Of a stretch of DNA of 64,000 nucleotides, positions 8,417 to 17,474 are shown piece after piece. Both the position numbers and the translations under genes were made by a program. Below the pieces are notes generated by a model. The model was not told where the DNA came from. It saw nothing but the letters and a program-made list of their open reading frames with translations, and searched no databases. Numbering within the stretch: the first letter of the stretch is position 1; each line of letters starts with the position of its first letter. Source of the DNA: PXAP01 sp046483315 (lineage in GTDB: Bacteria; Bacteroidota; Bacteroidia; Bacteroidales; PUMT01); assembly GCA_046483315.1 (NCBI GenBank), contig JAWODJ010000112.1:1-64000 (forward strand). The letters run 5' to 3'.

Positions 8417-9691
8417 ATGGCGCTAAGCGGTGCAGGGCAGAGAGTGGTAAAGAAGATAGGCGGCAGCCGGGTGGTGTGGTTTCCCGAAAGCAACCGCTGG
8501 GTGGAGTTCATGGAGCCTGCATGGTTCATATACGAGATGCACGAAAAGGGAGAGGATGCATCTGATATAACTGAAAAGCTGACAGAAAGATACGGACTTC
8601 CTGAAGATGAAGCCCGCCGTTTTTACCGGGAAATTGTAACCGGCATAGAGTACTCCGCAAATCCGCCAAACGGCGGTCCTGCCGGCACGGAAGACGGGTC
8701 AGGACAGCAGGGCAAAGTGTCTGCCACACCGGCAGAAAACACCGCCAGGCCGGAGCCCTCCCCTTCACGCTCCCGCAGGTTCGTTTCCCGCCATTACCTT
8801 GTCAATGAAAAACATATCACCATAAGTTACGGCTCCCCGCTGACGGAGTATTATATACACAGGCCCCTGGCCCACCTTGAAACCAGTAAAACCGGAGGCA
8901 AAGCACTTCTGATAAAGCTTTATAAAGAAAAGGGAGGCAGCGGGGCAGAAAAACCGGATTATACGGTAACGGTATCGCCACCGGGCCGCCGTTACCGGTT
9001 CGGAGATGCAGGATTTCTCAGGCACAGGGTATACACCGAGATCTGCAATCACATTTACGGCATCCCCGAGCAGGAGTGGATGTCGTACATCCATGCCTCG
9101 GCCGTCACCGACGGCAGGGAGGCTGTGCTGCTCTCCTCGGCAAGCGGCTCGGGTAAAAGCACCATGGCAGCGTTGCTGCAGCTTCCTGCAAAAGCAGGTT
9201 TCACGCCGGCAGAAAAAGGTAACCCGGCCCAAAAAAAGCTGTTCTTCATGTCCGATGATTTCGTGCCCGTTGCAGCCGCCACCCTGAAGGCATACCCGTT
9301 TCCCGCTGCCATTACCGTCAAGGAGGGCTCCTTTGAAGTGATTGCACCCTTTTACAATCCCGGGCAGGATGCCGATGCCGGGTACGGGGGCATGAAAAAC
9401 AGGAAGGTGCGTTACCTGCGTCCCGTATTCCCTGAAAGGGAACCCTTCAAAGGCAGGCCGGTAAAGAATATTGTCTTCATCAGGCACAACCCGCAGGTAA
9501 ACTTTTTGATGGAAAAGCTCGACACACTGAGCGCCCTTGCGGCCTTTCACCGGGAGGCCTGGGTATCGCAAAACCCGGGACATGCCCGCAGCTTTATCGA
9601 CTGGTTTGTGGGAGTGGACTGCTACGCACTTGAATATTCCGACAACAAAAAAGCGGTAAAGGCAATCGGTAATCTATTCGGTAAACCATGA
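8417..9691 (+). CDS. PqqD-like domain fused to HprK-related kinase
   Basis: A 424-residue protein in two parts. Residues about 10-78 resemble PqqD/RRE-type peptide-binding domains (FMEPAWFIYEMHEKGEDASDI, then LTERYGLPEDEARRF). After a low-complexity linker (about 80-120) comes a domain related to HPr kinase, with a P-loop ASGSGKST (242-249) and an acidic SDDF motif (279-282) where HprK carries its catalytic aspartate region. HprK relatives of this kind phosphorylate serines of modified peptides such as lasso peptides; others sit in polysaccharide loci with unknown targets. The stop overlaps the start of the next gene (ATGA), so the two are translationally coupled. No precursor peptide, asparagine synthase-like cyclase or transglutaminase is nearby, so the substrate is unknown. 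Confidence 0.78.
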   Translation: MALSGAGQRVVKKIGGSRVVWFPESNRWVEFMEPAWFIYEMHEKGEDASDITEKLTERYGLPEDEARRFYREIVTGIEYSANPPNGGPAGTEDGSGQQGKVSATPAENTARPEPSPSRSRRFVSRHYLVNEKHITISYGSPLTEYYIHRPLAHLETSKTGGKALLIKLYKEKGGSGAEKPDYTVTVSPPGRRYRFGDAGFLRHRVYTEICNHIYGIPEQEWMSYIHASAVTDGREAVLLSSASGSGKSTMAALLQLPAKAGFTPAEKGNPAQKKLFFMSDDFVPVAAATLKAYPFPAAITVKEGSFEVIAPFYNPGQDADAGYGGMKNRKVRYLRPVFPEREPFKGRPVKNIVFIRHNPQVNFLMEKLDTLSALAAFHREAWVSQNPGHARSFIDWFVGVDCYALEYSDNKKAVKAIGNLFGKP

Positions 9692-10839
9692 GCAACAGAC
9701 AGATATATCAGTTTATTGCAGGGGTGCTGGCCCTGGAAAAGGAGCCGTCAGCCACCGGGATGACCCCGCAAAGAGACAGGGAGATGATCCTTGCCGCCAT
9801 CCGTTCGGGGGAAATGGACTGGAACAGGTTTGTCTTGATTGCCAGCAACAACTACGTGCTGCAGGCCGTGTACCTCAGATTTCAGCATAACAGGCTACTG
9901 GAGTATCTGCCGGCGGAGCTTACCGCCCACCTCAAAAACCTTTTTGAGCTCAACCTGGAACGCAACAGCACCATCCTGGAGCACACGGCCCGAATCAACG
10001 AACTGCTGAAATCACACAATATCACTCCTGTCTTCATGAAAGGGCTGGGAAATATGCTGGACGGACTCTATTTGTCGCCGGGCGAGCGCATGATGCTCGA
10101 CATAGATATTCTGGCAGACCCTGATCATATGGAACGGGCCGCCGGCCTGCTCATTGACGACGGCTTCACCAGCGCGAAGCAATATGACCCGGGTCGCAGG
10201 AAGGCGATGAAACATTTCCCCGAGCTGGTCAGGGAGGGGCTGCCCGCCTTTGTCGATATCCACCGCATGCCCGTCAACATACAGTACGAGGCTCATTTCA
10301 GCTATGAAAGGGCCATGAGAGGCATCCGTCCCGCCCTGAACAATCCCGGCTTCATGGTGATGTCAGACGCCAACAAGATCAGGCTGAACTTCATTCACTC
10401 CCAACTGGTGCACTGGGGCCACTACCACGCCCGCCCCTCATTGCGGGAACTTTACGACCTTCTTCTTCTATCCCGCAGGGAAAACAGTGCCGCTATCTTC
10501 TCCTCCCTCTCCCCTTACCGGGGAAAAGCAGCCGGCTATCTCAGGGTTCTGTACAGCACATTCGGCATAGCCGGAAAACCGCCCGGTGAGATCAGGCAAA
10601 AAGGGCGCTGCCTGCTTCTCCGGCACAGGATTGCCCTGCAAAGTCCGCCGACGGGAAAAGTTATCTTCAGCCTGCTCAGAGCCTTCAGACTTTATCTGAC
10701 AATACCCTTTCGCAGCCTCTTTGACAGAAACTACAGGCTCTATGTGAAAGTCCGCCTCAAAGACCCCGAATGGTACAAACGAAACCTGGGAGTCAGAAAA
10801 ATAGTAAAACGCAACGAAAAAAACGCTTCATCCTCATAA
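9688..10839 (+). CDS. Nucleotidyltransferase family protein (PF14907-like)
   Basis: A 383-residue protein with the pattern of the 'uncharacterised nucleotidyltransferase' family: FMKGLGNML (116-124), then ERMMLDIDILAD (133-144). The lysine-glycine pair and the D-x-D metal site of the pol-beta fold are therefore visible, followed by a conserved HRMP segment. The family recurs beside HprK-related kinases in RiPP and exopolysaccharide loci, where it is proposed to transfer further phosphate or nucleotidyl groups. The ATG overlaps the kinase stop by four bases. It ends convergently with the DUF354 gene, with 32 bp between them. Confidence 0.75.
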   Translation: MSNRQIYQFIAGVLALEKEPSATGMTPQRDREMILAAIRSGEMDWNRFVLIASNNYVLQAVYLRFQHNRLLEYLPAELTAHLKNLFELNLERNSTILEHTARINELLKSHNITPVFMKGLGNMLDGLYLSPGERMMLDIDILADPDHMERAAGLLIDDGFTSAKQYDPGRRKAMKHFPELVREGLPAFVDIHRMPVNIQYEAHFSYERAMRGIRPALNNPGFMVMSDANKIRLNFIHSQLVHWGHYHARPSLRELYDLLLLSRRENSAAIFSSLSPYRGKAAGYLRVLYSTFGIAGKPPGEIRQKGRCLLLRHRIALQSPPTGKVIFSLLRAFRLYLTIPFRSLFDRNYRLYVKVRLKDPEWYKRNLGVRKIVKRNEKNASSS

Positions 10840-10871
10840 CCCTGCCTGCCGTTCCACTATCCCTTTACCGG

Positions 10872-11918
10872 CTATCTGCCGGAAGCATTGTAATTTTCTG
10901 CTGTCTCCACCATCCAGGAGGTAACATCTATCTTCCCCTTCAGCATATTAATGCGCCTGCGCTGCCATTCCTCCTCCAGGTCAGGGTTCTGAAGCAGCCC
11001 GGTGGCTTTCTCCAGTGCCCTGTAAATATCATCCTCATCCTCACCGTAACCGAACATCAGATGATGCTCCCGCTCCAGGTCCCTGGTGTATCCCCTGCCG
11101 TCATTGTCAATATAAATGGCCGGCGTTCCCAGTACAGCCGCTTCAGCAGCCATTGAGGCGCTTTCACCAAAAAACAGCCTGGCCCCCGCCAGCACCGAAT
11201 GTACCGTCTCACAATCACACATAAGCCCGTACCTTGACAAGCCGGGCGAAAGGCCATCTTCAGATGAGATATACACCCGGGCAAAATCCGACAGACGCTC
11301 GGCAATGAGATGCTTCATCTTTTCAGTTATGCCCTGGTGACCCCTGTCATGCCAGGCCCTCCATGAAACAAAGCGAAGGACGACGTATGGTTTCTCCACC
11401 GTACCGGGAAGGGGCAGTGGCCTGAACCGGGAAGGGTGGAGACTGGCCAGCTCCTTATAACCGTCAAAACGTATATGCTTGCTGCCGAAGTCCTTTTCAA
11501 AGCATACAGGGGTTATCATGCGCGAAGATAAAATGCGGTTAACCATATGAAGGAGAGGGACATTTTCAGTATCCTCGAAAGTCAGCACCGGGCAACCCAG
11601 CAGACGCCCTGTCAGGGCAGCATGATAGGAAGAGTAGCTGATAACCACATCCGGCCTGAACTTTCTTACAACCGGCAGAAGCCGCACCACCGCCCTGAGC
11701 AGGTCCCTTACCTTCTCTGCCAGGGAGAGAGATGAAGCAGCACTGCTTCCCGTGCCCCTGTCAATAAAGGGTATGCCCCATGCCCTGAGCAGGCAGTGGG
11801 TTATTTCTTTGTCGCGCGCCGACACCAGCACCTCATGGCCGCGCTCCTTCATCTCCTCAATGAAGAACCTCAGCGCATGGGCATAAGCGGGGTGTCCTAT
11901 ATCGATATAAATGTGCAT
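10872..11918 (-). CDS. DUF354 family glycosyltransferase-like protein
   Basis: A 348-residue protein matching the DUF354 group, which adopts a GT-B-like fold related to UDP-GlcNAc 2-epimerase and MurG. It opens MHIYIDIGHPAYAHALRFF, with VVISYSSYHAALTGRLLGCPVL in the first domain and ARLFFGESASMAAEAAVLG in the second, nucleotide-sugar-binding domain. I use the ATG at 11918; a TTG at 11927 adds three residues. It begins a dozen bases after the cysQ stop and ends the SLC13-cysQ operon. A role in modifying a surface polysaccharide is inference from the neighbouring sugar transferase. Confidence 0.75.
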   Translation of the reverse strand: MHIYIDIGHPAYAHALRFFIEEMKERGHEVLVSARDKEITHCLLRAWGIPFIDRGTGSSAASSLSLAEKVRDLLRAVVRLLPVVRKFRPDVVISYSSYHAALTGRLLGCPVLTFEDTENVPLLHMVNRILSSRMITPVCFEKDFGSKHIRFDGYKELASLHPSRFRPLPLPGTVEKPYVVLRFVSWRAWHDRGHQGITEKMKHLIAERLSDFARVYISSEDGLSPGLSRYGLMCDCETVHSVLAGARLFFGESASMAAEAAVLGTPAIYIDNDGRGYTRDLEREHHLMFGYGEDEDDIYRALEKATGLLQNPDLEEEWQRRRINMLKGKIDVTSWMVETAENYNASGR

Positions 11919-11930
11919 ACCTGCCAAAAC

Positions 11931-12929
11931 TCACCTACCGGCGGCGCTCTCCTTCGGGATCATATCACTTACCGCCTCCAGCAGCTCCCTGCTGCGGCAG
12001 GCTATAAACCAGGGGTTCAGGCTGTCCCGCTTGTTGTATAAAAGCGGCATGTCAGTCCGCAACGCCTGCACCACAAAGCCGCCCGAGGCAACCACAATGG
12101 CATGCCCGGCTGCGGTATCCCATTCAGAGATATTGCTGAAGCGCGGGTATATATCTGCCTCACCGGAGGCAAGCATGCACAGCTTCAGCGAACTGCCGCG
12201 GGTAACGATCCTGGCACCTTCAAATTTCCTGCAAAACCCGTCGACAAAAGCCCCTGTCCGGTCATCCAGGAAAGAGCGGCTGGCCACTATCCCGTAACCT
12301 TTTTTGCCAATACAGGGAAGAGTAACTGCACCTTCCGGGAGCGCCGCACCGTGAAATTCAGCATCGTCGCGGGCATGTCCTCCAACAGGATCATGATGCC
12401 CGGCAGCACCGTCACCGCAGTTAACATTTTTCTTTTCAGCACTTTCTCCTGCAGCTTCCAAACCGGCATCTTCCGGATTTCCCGAAGCAGCATCCAGCCG
12501 CCATGCTCCCCTGCCTGCAATCCCCCCATAGAGCACATCGCTTACAGGGGCATATATCACCCCGGCCACCGGGGTCTGCCCCTCTACAAGAGCAATATTA
12601 ACGGTAAACTCGCCATTGCGGCTTATAAACTCTTTAGTGCCGTCCAGAGGGTCAACCAGCCAGAAGCGGTCCCACGCCTTTCTTTCCCCGAAAGGGATAT
12701 TACGGCCCTCCTCGCTCAGCAGGGGCAGTCCGCTGATCTCCAGCACAGAGGCAATAACAGCGTCAGCCCTCAGGTCGGCAACGGTGACGGGCGAGTTATC
12801 AGCCTTGTTCTCGACACCCATATCGTCCTGGCTGTACACCTCCATAATAGCGCCTCCGGCTTTAAGGGCAGCCTTTGCGGCAAGGCTTAACAGCCCTTCC
12901 ATAAAATGTCCTGACTTTACACTCATCAT
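11931..12929 (-). CDS. cysQ: 3'(2'),5'-bisphosphate nucleotidase
   Basis: An inositol-monophosphatase superfamily enzyme that removes the 3' phosphate of PAP, recycling the by-product of sulfate assimilation and sulfotransfer. The lithium-sensitive phosphatase signatures are intact: LLSEEG (71-76), DPLDGTKEF (93-101) and WDTAAGHAI (270-278). The chosen start at 12929 (MMSVKSGHFMEG) gives 332 residues; the frame is open to an ATG at 12980, and a start at 12902 would give the family-typical MEGLLSLAA. The protein is much longer than E. coli CysQ (246 residues) because of an insertion at about 147-205 rich in Gly, Ala, Asp and His. It lies between an SLC13 transporter and a DUF354 gene on the same strand. 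Confidence 0.9.
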   Translation of the reverse strand: MMSVKSGHFMEGLLSLAAKAALKAGGAIMEVYSQDDMGVENKADNSPVTVADLRADAVIASVLEISGLPLLSEEGRNIPFGERKAWDRFWLVDPLDGTKEFISRNGEFTVNIALVEGQTPVAGVIYAPVSDVLYGGIAGRGAWRLDAASGNPEDAGLEAAGESAEKKNVNCGDGAAGHHDPVGGHARDDAEFHGAALPEGAVTLPCIGKKGYGIVASRSFLDDRTGAFVDGFCRKFEGARIVTRGSSLKLCMLASGEADIYPRFSNISEWDTAAGHAIVVASGGFVVQALRTDMPLLYNKRDSLNPWFIACRSRELLEAVSDMIPKESAAGR

Positions 12930-13020
12930 AAAATTTTTTTCACCACCGTTACCCTGTGCTTTGATAATCATCCGGCACATTGCATCTCAAAAGCGAATTA
13001 TCATCCTGCATATATTTTCA

Positions 13021-14808
13021 TCAGATCAGCTTCAGGTCAAACTGCCATATCAAACCCGCCACGGTCACTATCATGTACAGAATGGTAAGCGGGACGCCGA
13101 TACGCAGAAAATCCCTGAAGGCATAACCGCCCGGGCCATATATCATAAGGTTGGTCTGGTACCCCGACGGTGTCATAAAGCTGGCTGCACCCCCGAAAGC
13201 CACGGTCAAAATAAACGGTTTAGGATCAAACCCCATCTCTGCCGCCATGCTCAGCGCTACAGGAAAAATAATCGCCACTGCAGCCTTATTGGTAATAAAA
13301 GCTCCCAGAACATTTGTTACCAGAAAAATGGTGGCCAGAACGCCCACCATGCCATAGTTGCTTGAAAATTTAAATGCAGCATCGGCAAATGCCCCCGCCA
13401 CACCCGATTTGCTCATGGCGGTTCCCAGGGCCAGCGAAAGGCCTATTACCAGCACCAGACTGAAGTCAATGCTACTGGTAAGCTCCTTGGGTGAAGAGAG
13501 CCTTAAAAAATATATCAGCAGCAGCAGCGACAGCAATCCCGTAAAAAGCTTCACCACACCCAGTGCCGCAGCAATGACCACCAGTAATAATCCGCCGGCA
13601 AGCACCAGTTTTTTGTACAGGGGTTGTTTCTTGATCTCTCTCAGGCGGTTGATGATATAGATATCCTGGGTATCATTAGCCCTTTTCATAAAATCATCAC
13701 CCGTTATCAGCAGCAGCACATCACCGGTCATCAGCTTTACATCACCTGTCTTGCCCGTTATCCTCTCCCCGTTGCGGTGAACCGCTATTACCGCTGCATC
13801 AAACCTTCCCCTGAAGTTTGCTTCATTTACCGGTTTGGATACCAGCATGGAGTTGGCAGGAATCACCACTTCCACAATCTCTGTCCGCTCCTTCCTGGCA
13901 TACATGCCCACCTGGGAAAGCTGCATTCCGTTACTCCCACCCATGATACCGGTTATGGCGGCAGTGTCACCGGCAAAGATCAGCACATCGTCTTCCATCA
14001 ACCTGATATAGGGAGGAACAGGACTCAGTATTTCAGAACCCCTGAGAATTTCTATCAGGTATAACCCTTTCATGTCAGACAGCCCGGCTTCTTTCAGTGT
14101 CAGTCCCGCCATCTTTGAACCGGGGGGTATCCTAACCTCGGTAAAATACTCCCTTCCATTTATTGCCATCTCATCAGCCGCACTCTTTTTGTCGGGAAGA
14201 AGGCGGTGGCTGAAAAGAAGTATATAGCTCACGCCCACAATGATCATCGTCACTCCTACAGGGCTGAAATCAAAAATGTTCAGCGGCTCAAGCTCTATTA
14301 TCTGCTGATCCGTTACCATACCTGCCACAAGAAGGTTTGTCGAAGTGCCTATCAGTGTGGCACAACCACCCAGTATGGCAGCGTAAGAAAGGGGAATAAG
14401 AAGTTTTGACGGAGAAAGGTTGTTTTTCGTGCTCCATGAATGGACATAGGGCATCATGATAGCCACTATGGGAATATTATTCATAAAGGCTGAGAATCCT
14501 GAAACCATAAACAGCATACGGCGTGAAAATTTGCCGTAAGTATTTGCATTTTCAAACCACAGTGAGAAAAGCTGGTCAAGGATTCCGCTTTTTCTTATAA
14601 TATCGCCAATAAGCAGCAGCATCACTATAATCGCTATCTGTTCGTTGGCAAAACCGGCCAGGATCTCCACCGGTGTAACCACCCTGAAAACTCCCAGTAC
14701 GGCTATACCGGCCGAAAAGGTGAAGCCCGGCCCCAGCCAGTCATGATACAGCGACAAAATGATAAAAACAATAACCAGGATTACCAGCAGGCCCTCATAA
14801 TTAATCAT
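13021..14808 (-). CDS. SLC13/DASS family transporter with two RCK_C domains
   Basis: A 595-residue inner-membrane anion transporter. An N-terminal set of helices carries AFMNNIPIVAIMMPYV and a GGCATLIGTSTNLLV segment, the SNT-type substrate-binding motif of the DASS family. Two cytoplasmic TrkA-C/RCK_C domains follow (about 215-290 and 300-380), then a second helical block with AFITNKAAVAIIFPVALS and FMTPSGYQTNLMIYGPGGY. RCK_C-containing members often import sulfate and commonly precede cysQ/cysDN genes in Bacteroidota. The short gap to cysQ (under 100 bp, same strand) supports sulfate as substrate, though dicarboxylates cannot be excluded. It appears to be the first gene of the SLC13-cysQ-DUF354 operon. 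Confidence 0.9.
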   Translation of the reverse strand: MINYEGLLVILVIVFIILSLYHDWLGPGFTFSAGIAVLGVFRVVTPVEILAGFANEQIAIIVMLLLIGDIIRKSGILDQLFSLWFENANTYGKFSRRMLFMVSGFSAFMNNIPIVAIMMPYVHSWSTKNNLSPSKLLIPLSYAAILGGCATLIGTSTNLLVAGMVTDQQIIELEPLNIFDFSPVGVTMIIVGVSYILLFSHRLLPDKKSAADEMAINGREYFTEVRIPPGSKMAGLTLKEAGLSDMKGLYLIEILRGSEILSPVPPYIRLMEDDVLIFAGDTAAITGIMGGSNGMQLSQVGMYARKERTEIVEVVIPANSMLVSKPVNEANFRGRFDAAVIAVHRNGERITGKTGDVKLMTGDVLLLITGDDFMKRANDTQDIYIINRLREIKKQPLYKKLVLAGGLLLVVIAAALGVVKLFTGLLSLLLLIYFLRLSSPKELTSSIDFSLVLVIGLSLALGTAMSKSGVAGAFADAAFKFSSNYGMVGVLATIFLVTNVLGAFITNKAAVAIIFPVALSMAAEMGFDPKPFILTVAFGGAASFMTPSGYQTNLMIYGPGGYAFRDFLRIGVPLTILYMIVTVAGLIWQFDLKLI

Positions 14809-14904
14809 GGCAGCTATTTGTATTACAGATCCGGCATATTATTAAAAAAGTAAAGATAAAAATAATTATCCCGGATCAAAGGAAAGGGGCATCCTCATTC
14901 TTTG

Positions 14905-16233
14905 CTATACCTCCGGCAGCTTCCAGGGAGCACGGTACTTCACCTTTGCAAAGGCATTGGCTTCGCTGTCATTTACGAAGCTCTGGGTATCACCGTCCCA
15001 GTAAAGCTTTCTTCCCAGCCTCTGGGAGATATTCCCCAGGTGGGCAAACCTTGCTATATGACCGCCGGTTTCAATATCACAGGCCGGTTTTTCCCTGGTT
15101 TTGATGCAACGGATAAAGTTTTCCATATGCAGATCCAGTCCCCGTCCCGTACTCTTCTGCAGAGGCACCCGTTCCAGTCCTGCTTTCACCCCGGTACCCG
15201 TCGATTCAGGAATAACCTCCCATCCCCGGCGGTCCACCACCAGGGTACCGTAATCTCCTATAAAGGCAACCCCGTGGCCGCGGCCGTAGTTGGCACCGTA
15301 TATCCCGATCGTATGATCCCATATGATAGCAAAATCGCCGAAATCATAAGTTGCCACCTGTGTATCGGGAGTCTCCATGTCATCATCGGGGTAAGCGTAC
15401 TTGCCGCCTGTTGACATTACCGCACCGGGCACATAGCTGTCCATCCCGAAAAGCCCGTAATCCAGCAGGTGCACGCCCCAGTCCGTCATCAGTCCCCCCG
15501 CATAATCCCAGTACCATCTGAAATTGTGATGGAACCTGTTCCTGTTAAAAGGCCTTTCGGGAGCAGGTCCGAGCCACATATCGTAGTCCACCCCGGGGGG
15601 TACAGGCTCATCCGGCACCACCGGCACAGCACCTTTCCACCCAACGTAAGACCACACCTTCACCAGCCTGATCCTGCCTATATGGCCCTCGTGCAGGTAT
15701 TTCACCGAATCCATCCAGTGCGGGTCGCTGCGCTGCCACTGTCCCACCTGCACCACTTTATCATACCGTTTCGCTGCACCTATCATGACATTGGTCTCCT
15801 CTATCGAGTTGGCAAGTGGCTTTTCGCAGTAAACATCCTTTCCCGCCTGGCAGGCATAAACCATCTGCAGGCAGTGCCAGTGGTCGGGGGTGGCAATTAT
15901 TACCGCATCGATATCCTTCCTTTCCAGCATCTTCCTGAAGTCACCGTAAAGGGCCGGCTTTTTGCCGGTCAGCTTTTCCGTTTCCGACGCCCTCTCGTTA
16001 AGGATGCTGGCATCGACATCGCAAAGCGCCCCGCACTCTACACCCGGCACTTTCAAGATGGACTGCAGGTTGCTCCATCCCATTCCCGCCAGGCCAATCA
16101 CTCCTACTACCACTTTGTCCGCTGCCGAAACAGCGCCAGCCTTCATGATCACCGGAAAGGCACCCAGACCGATTCCCAGGGCAGCCGATCTCTTTATAAA
16201 ATCTCTTCTGTTGGTTTGCATAATATTATCCAA
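14905..16233 (-). CDS. Gfo/Idh/MocA family oxidoreductase with Tat signal
   Basis: A 442-residue NAD(P)-dependent oxidoreductase whose N-terminus is a twin-arginine signal (NRRDFIKRSAALGIGLGAF). It should be exported folded with its cofactor. The Rossmann dinucleotide motif is GVIGLAGMGWSNLQ, and the EKPLANS signature containing the family's conserved lysine is present, followed by a C-terminal substrate domain (WDYAGGLMTDWGVHLLDYG). Exported members in Bacteroidota act on sugars, often through 3-keto intermediates. The upstream DUF1080 gene ends 8 bp before this start, so the two form an operon. A second start at MQTNRRDF, 12 bp inside, is equally plausible. Confidence 0.9.
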   Translation of the reverse strand: MDNIMQTNRRDFIKRSAALGIGLGAFPVIMKAGAVSAADKVVVGVIGLAGMGWSNLQSILKVPGVECGALCDVDASILNERASETEKLTGKKPALYGDFRKMLERKDIDAVIIATPDHWHCLQMVYACQAGKDVYCEKPLANSIEETNVMIGAAKRYDKVVQVGQWQRSDPHWMDSVKYLHEGHIGRIRLVKVWSYVGWKGAVPVVPDEPVPPGVDYDMWLGPAPERPFNRNRFHHNFRWYWDYAGGLMTDWGVHLLDYGLFGMDSYVPGAVMSTGGKYAYPDDDMETPDTQVATYDFGDFAIIWDHTIGIYGANYGRGHGVAFIGDYGTLVVDRRGWEVIPESTGTGVKAGLERVPLQKSTGRGLDLHMENFIRCIKTREKPACDIETGGHIARFAHLGNISQRLGRKLYWDGDTQSFVNDSEANAFAKVKYRAPWKLPEV

Positions 16234-16241
16234 ATTTTTTA

Positions 16242-17288
16242 TCAGTTAATAACCGGGGTAAGCACCATGTTCCTGTAAGATACCGGTCCGTGATCGCCCT
16301 GCAGGAATATGGGTCCGGGAGCGAATACATCGGACTGCAGGGCACCGCCTGTAGGGCCGTACACCGGCTCGTTATCAATTATTGTCTCACCGTTCAGTAT
16401 CACTGTCAGATGCCTGTCCGCCAGTGTGATATCCATTGTCTGCCATACCCCCGCCGGCCTCTCGGCGGCAACACCGGGGGTGATGCGGCTGTACAGGGCA
16501 CCCATGTTATGGCTGTCGGGCTCCCTGCCATAGGAATCCAGAATCTGTATCTCGTACATACCCCTTAAGTAGACACCCGAGTTGCTGCCCTCCGGTACAT
16601 TAACTTCCAGGGTAAGGTTGAAATCCTCGAACTCCTCCACCGTACGAAGGTTCCCGTAGCTGATGCGCGGTTCGCCGGGAACCTGCCGGGCATCATTCAT
16701 CAGCACACCGTCCACAGCCTTCCACCCGTTCACCCGGTTCTCATCTATGAGTTCCCATCCCGTCAGGTCAGTCCCGCTGAACAGTTCAACCGGTTCGCCA
16801 AACTGCAGGTCTGCCATCTCCGGGGCATCAGGCACATCAGGCAGCTTAACACCCTCGAACCATGTCGAGTCAACACCCAGTCCCTCAGACCCCGGCTCAA
16901 GAAAATATCCCGAGATATTTGCACCATCGGTTTCGGCCTCCATCCAGTTAGTCACCGTATGAACGCGCGGGGAATCCCCTTCAGCAGGCTCACCCCGGCG
17001 CAGTGAACTTGTACGGGTTACATAAAGCACACCATCTCCGGCAAGAAAAACATGGGCTACAGGAGTTACACTGCCCCATTTCCACAGCAGTTCAGCGTCC
17101 AGGTAACCCTCTTCGCGGGTTACACCCAGCCATCCCACCCATCCGCCGTCAATATCGAAGCTCCAGTGCCCGGCAAAATCTTCAATGCCTGAAACCGGAG
17201 TATCAGTTACCTCTTCACTCTCCTGCCCGTTACAGGAAATCAGGTGCACAAAAAGAACAATTAAAAACATCCTTAAAAACAATTTCAT
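16242..17288 (-). CDS. DUF1080 (3-keto-disaccharide hydrolase-type) lipoprotein
   Basis: A 348-residue lipoprotein: signal MKLFLRMFLIVLFVHLISC, with the lipobox cysteine at residue 19. The C-terminal part (about 160-348) is a DUF1080/LamG-like jelly-roll domain, with LFSGTDLTGWELIDE, the NSGVYLRGMYEIQILDSYG core and the closing GPIFLQGDHGPVSYRNM. The N-terminal 140 residues form a separate beta-rich region I do not recognise. Members of this family hydrolyse 3-keto-glycosides or bind carbohydrate. The pairing with a Gfo/Idh/MocA oxidoreductase 8 bp downstream fits a periplasmic oxidation-cleavage route for glycosides, but the substrate is unknown. Confidence 0.88.
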   Translation of the reverse strand: MKLFLRMFLIVLFVHLISCNGQESEEVTDTPVSGIEDFAGHWSFDIDGGWVGWLGVTREEGYLDAELLWKWGSVTPVAHVFLAGDGVLYVTRTSSLRRGEPAEGDSPRVHTVTNWMEAETDGANISGYFLEPGSEGLGVDSTWFEGVKLPDVPDAPEMADLQFGEPVELFSGTDLTGWELIDENRVNGWKAVDGVLMNDARQVPGEPRISYGNLRTVEEFEDFNLTLEVNVPEGSNSGVYLRGMYEIQILDSYGREPDSHNMGALYSRITPGVAAERPAGVWQTMDITLADRHLTVILNGETIIDNEPVYGPTGGALQSDVFAPGPIFLQGDHGPVSYRNMVLTPVIN

Positions 17289-17474
17289 AGCAGTAAGGTT
17301 TTAGTTAATCAATATGATCATCTAAGATACATAAAAATGTTCAATCAGTCCCTCGCCACATAATCGATCTGCACCCGTACAACAAAAATTATTTTTATTA
17401 TCTTGCTTTCTTAAAATATCCGGGAATATTCCACCCCGAAAGATACAAAAAACGAAACCACTTATACCCTGCTT

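Noticed and set aside
8417..10839. Complete lasso-peptide cluster
   Set aside because: No asparagine synthase-like cyclase, transglutaminase-like protease or precursor peptide is seen next to the kinase and nucleotidyltransferase.
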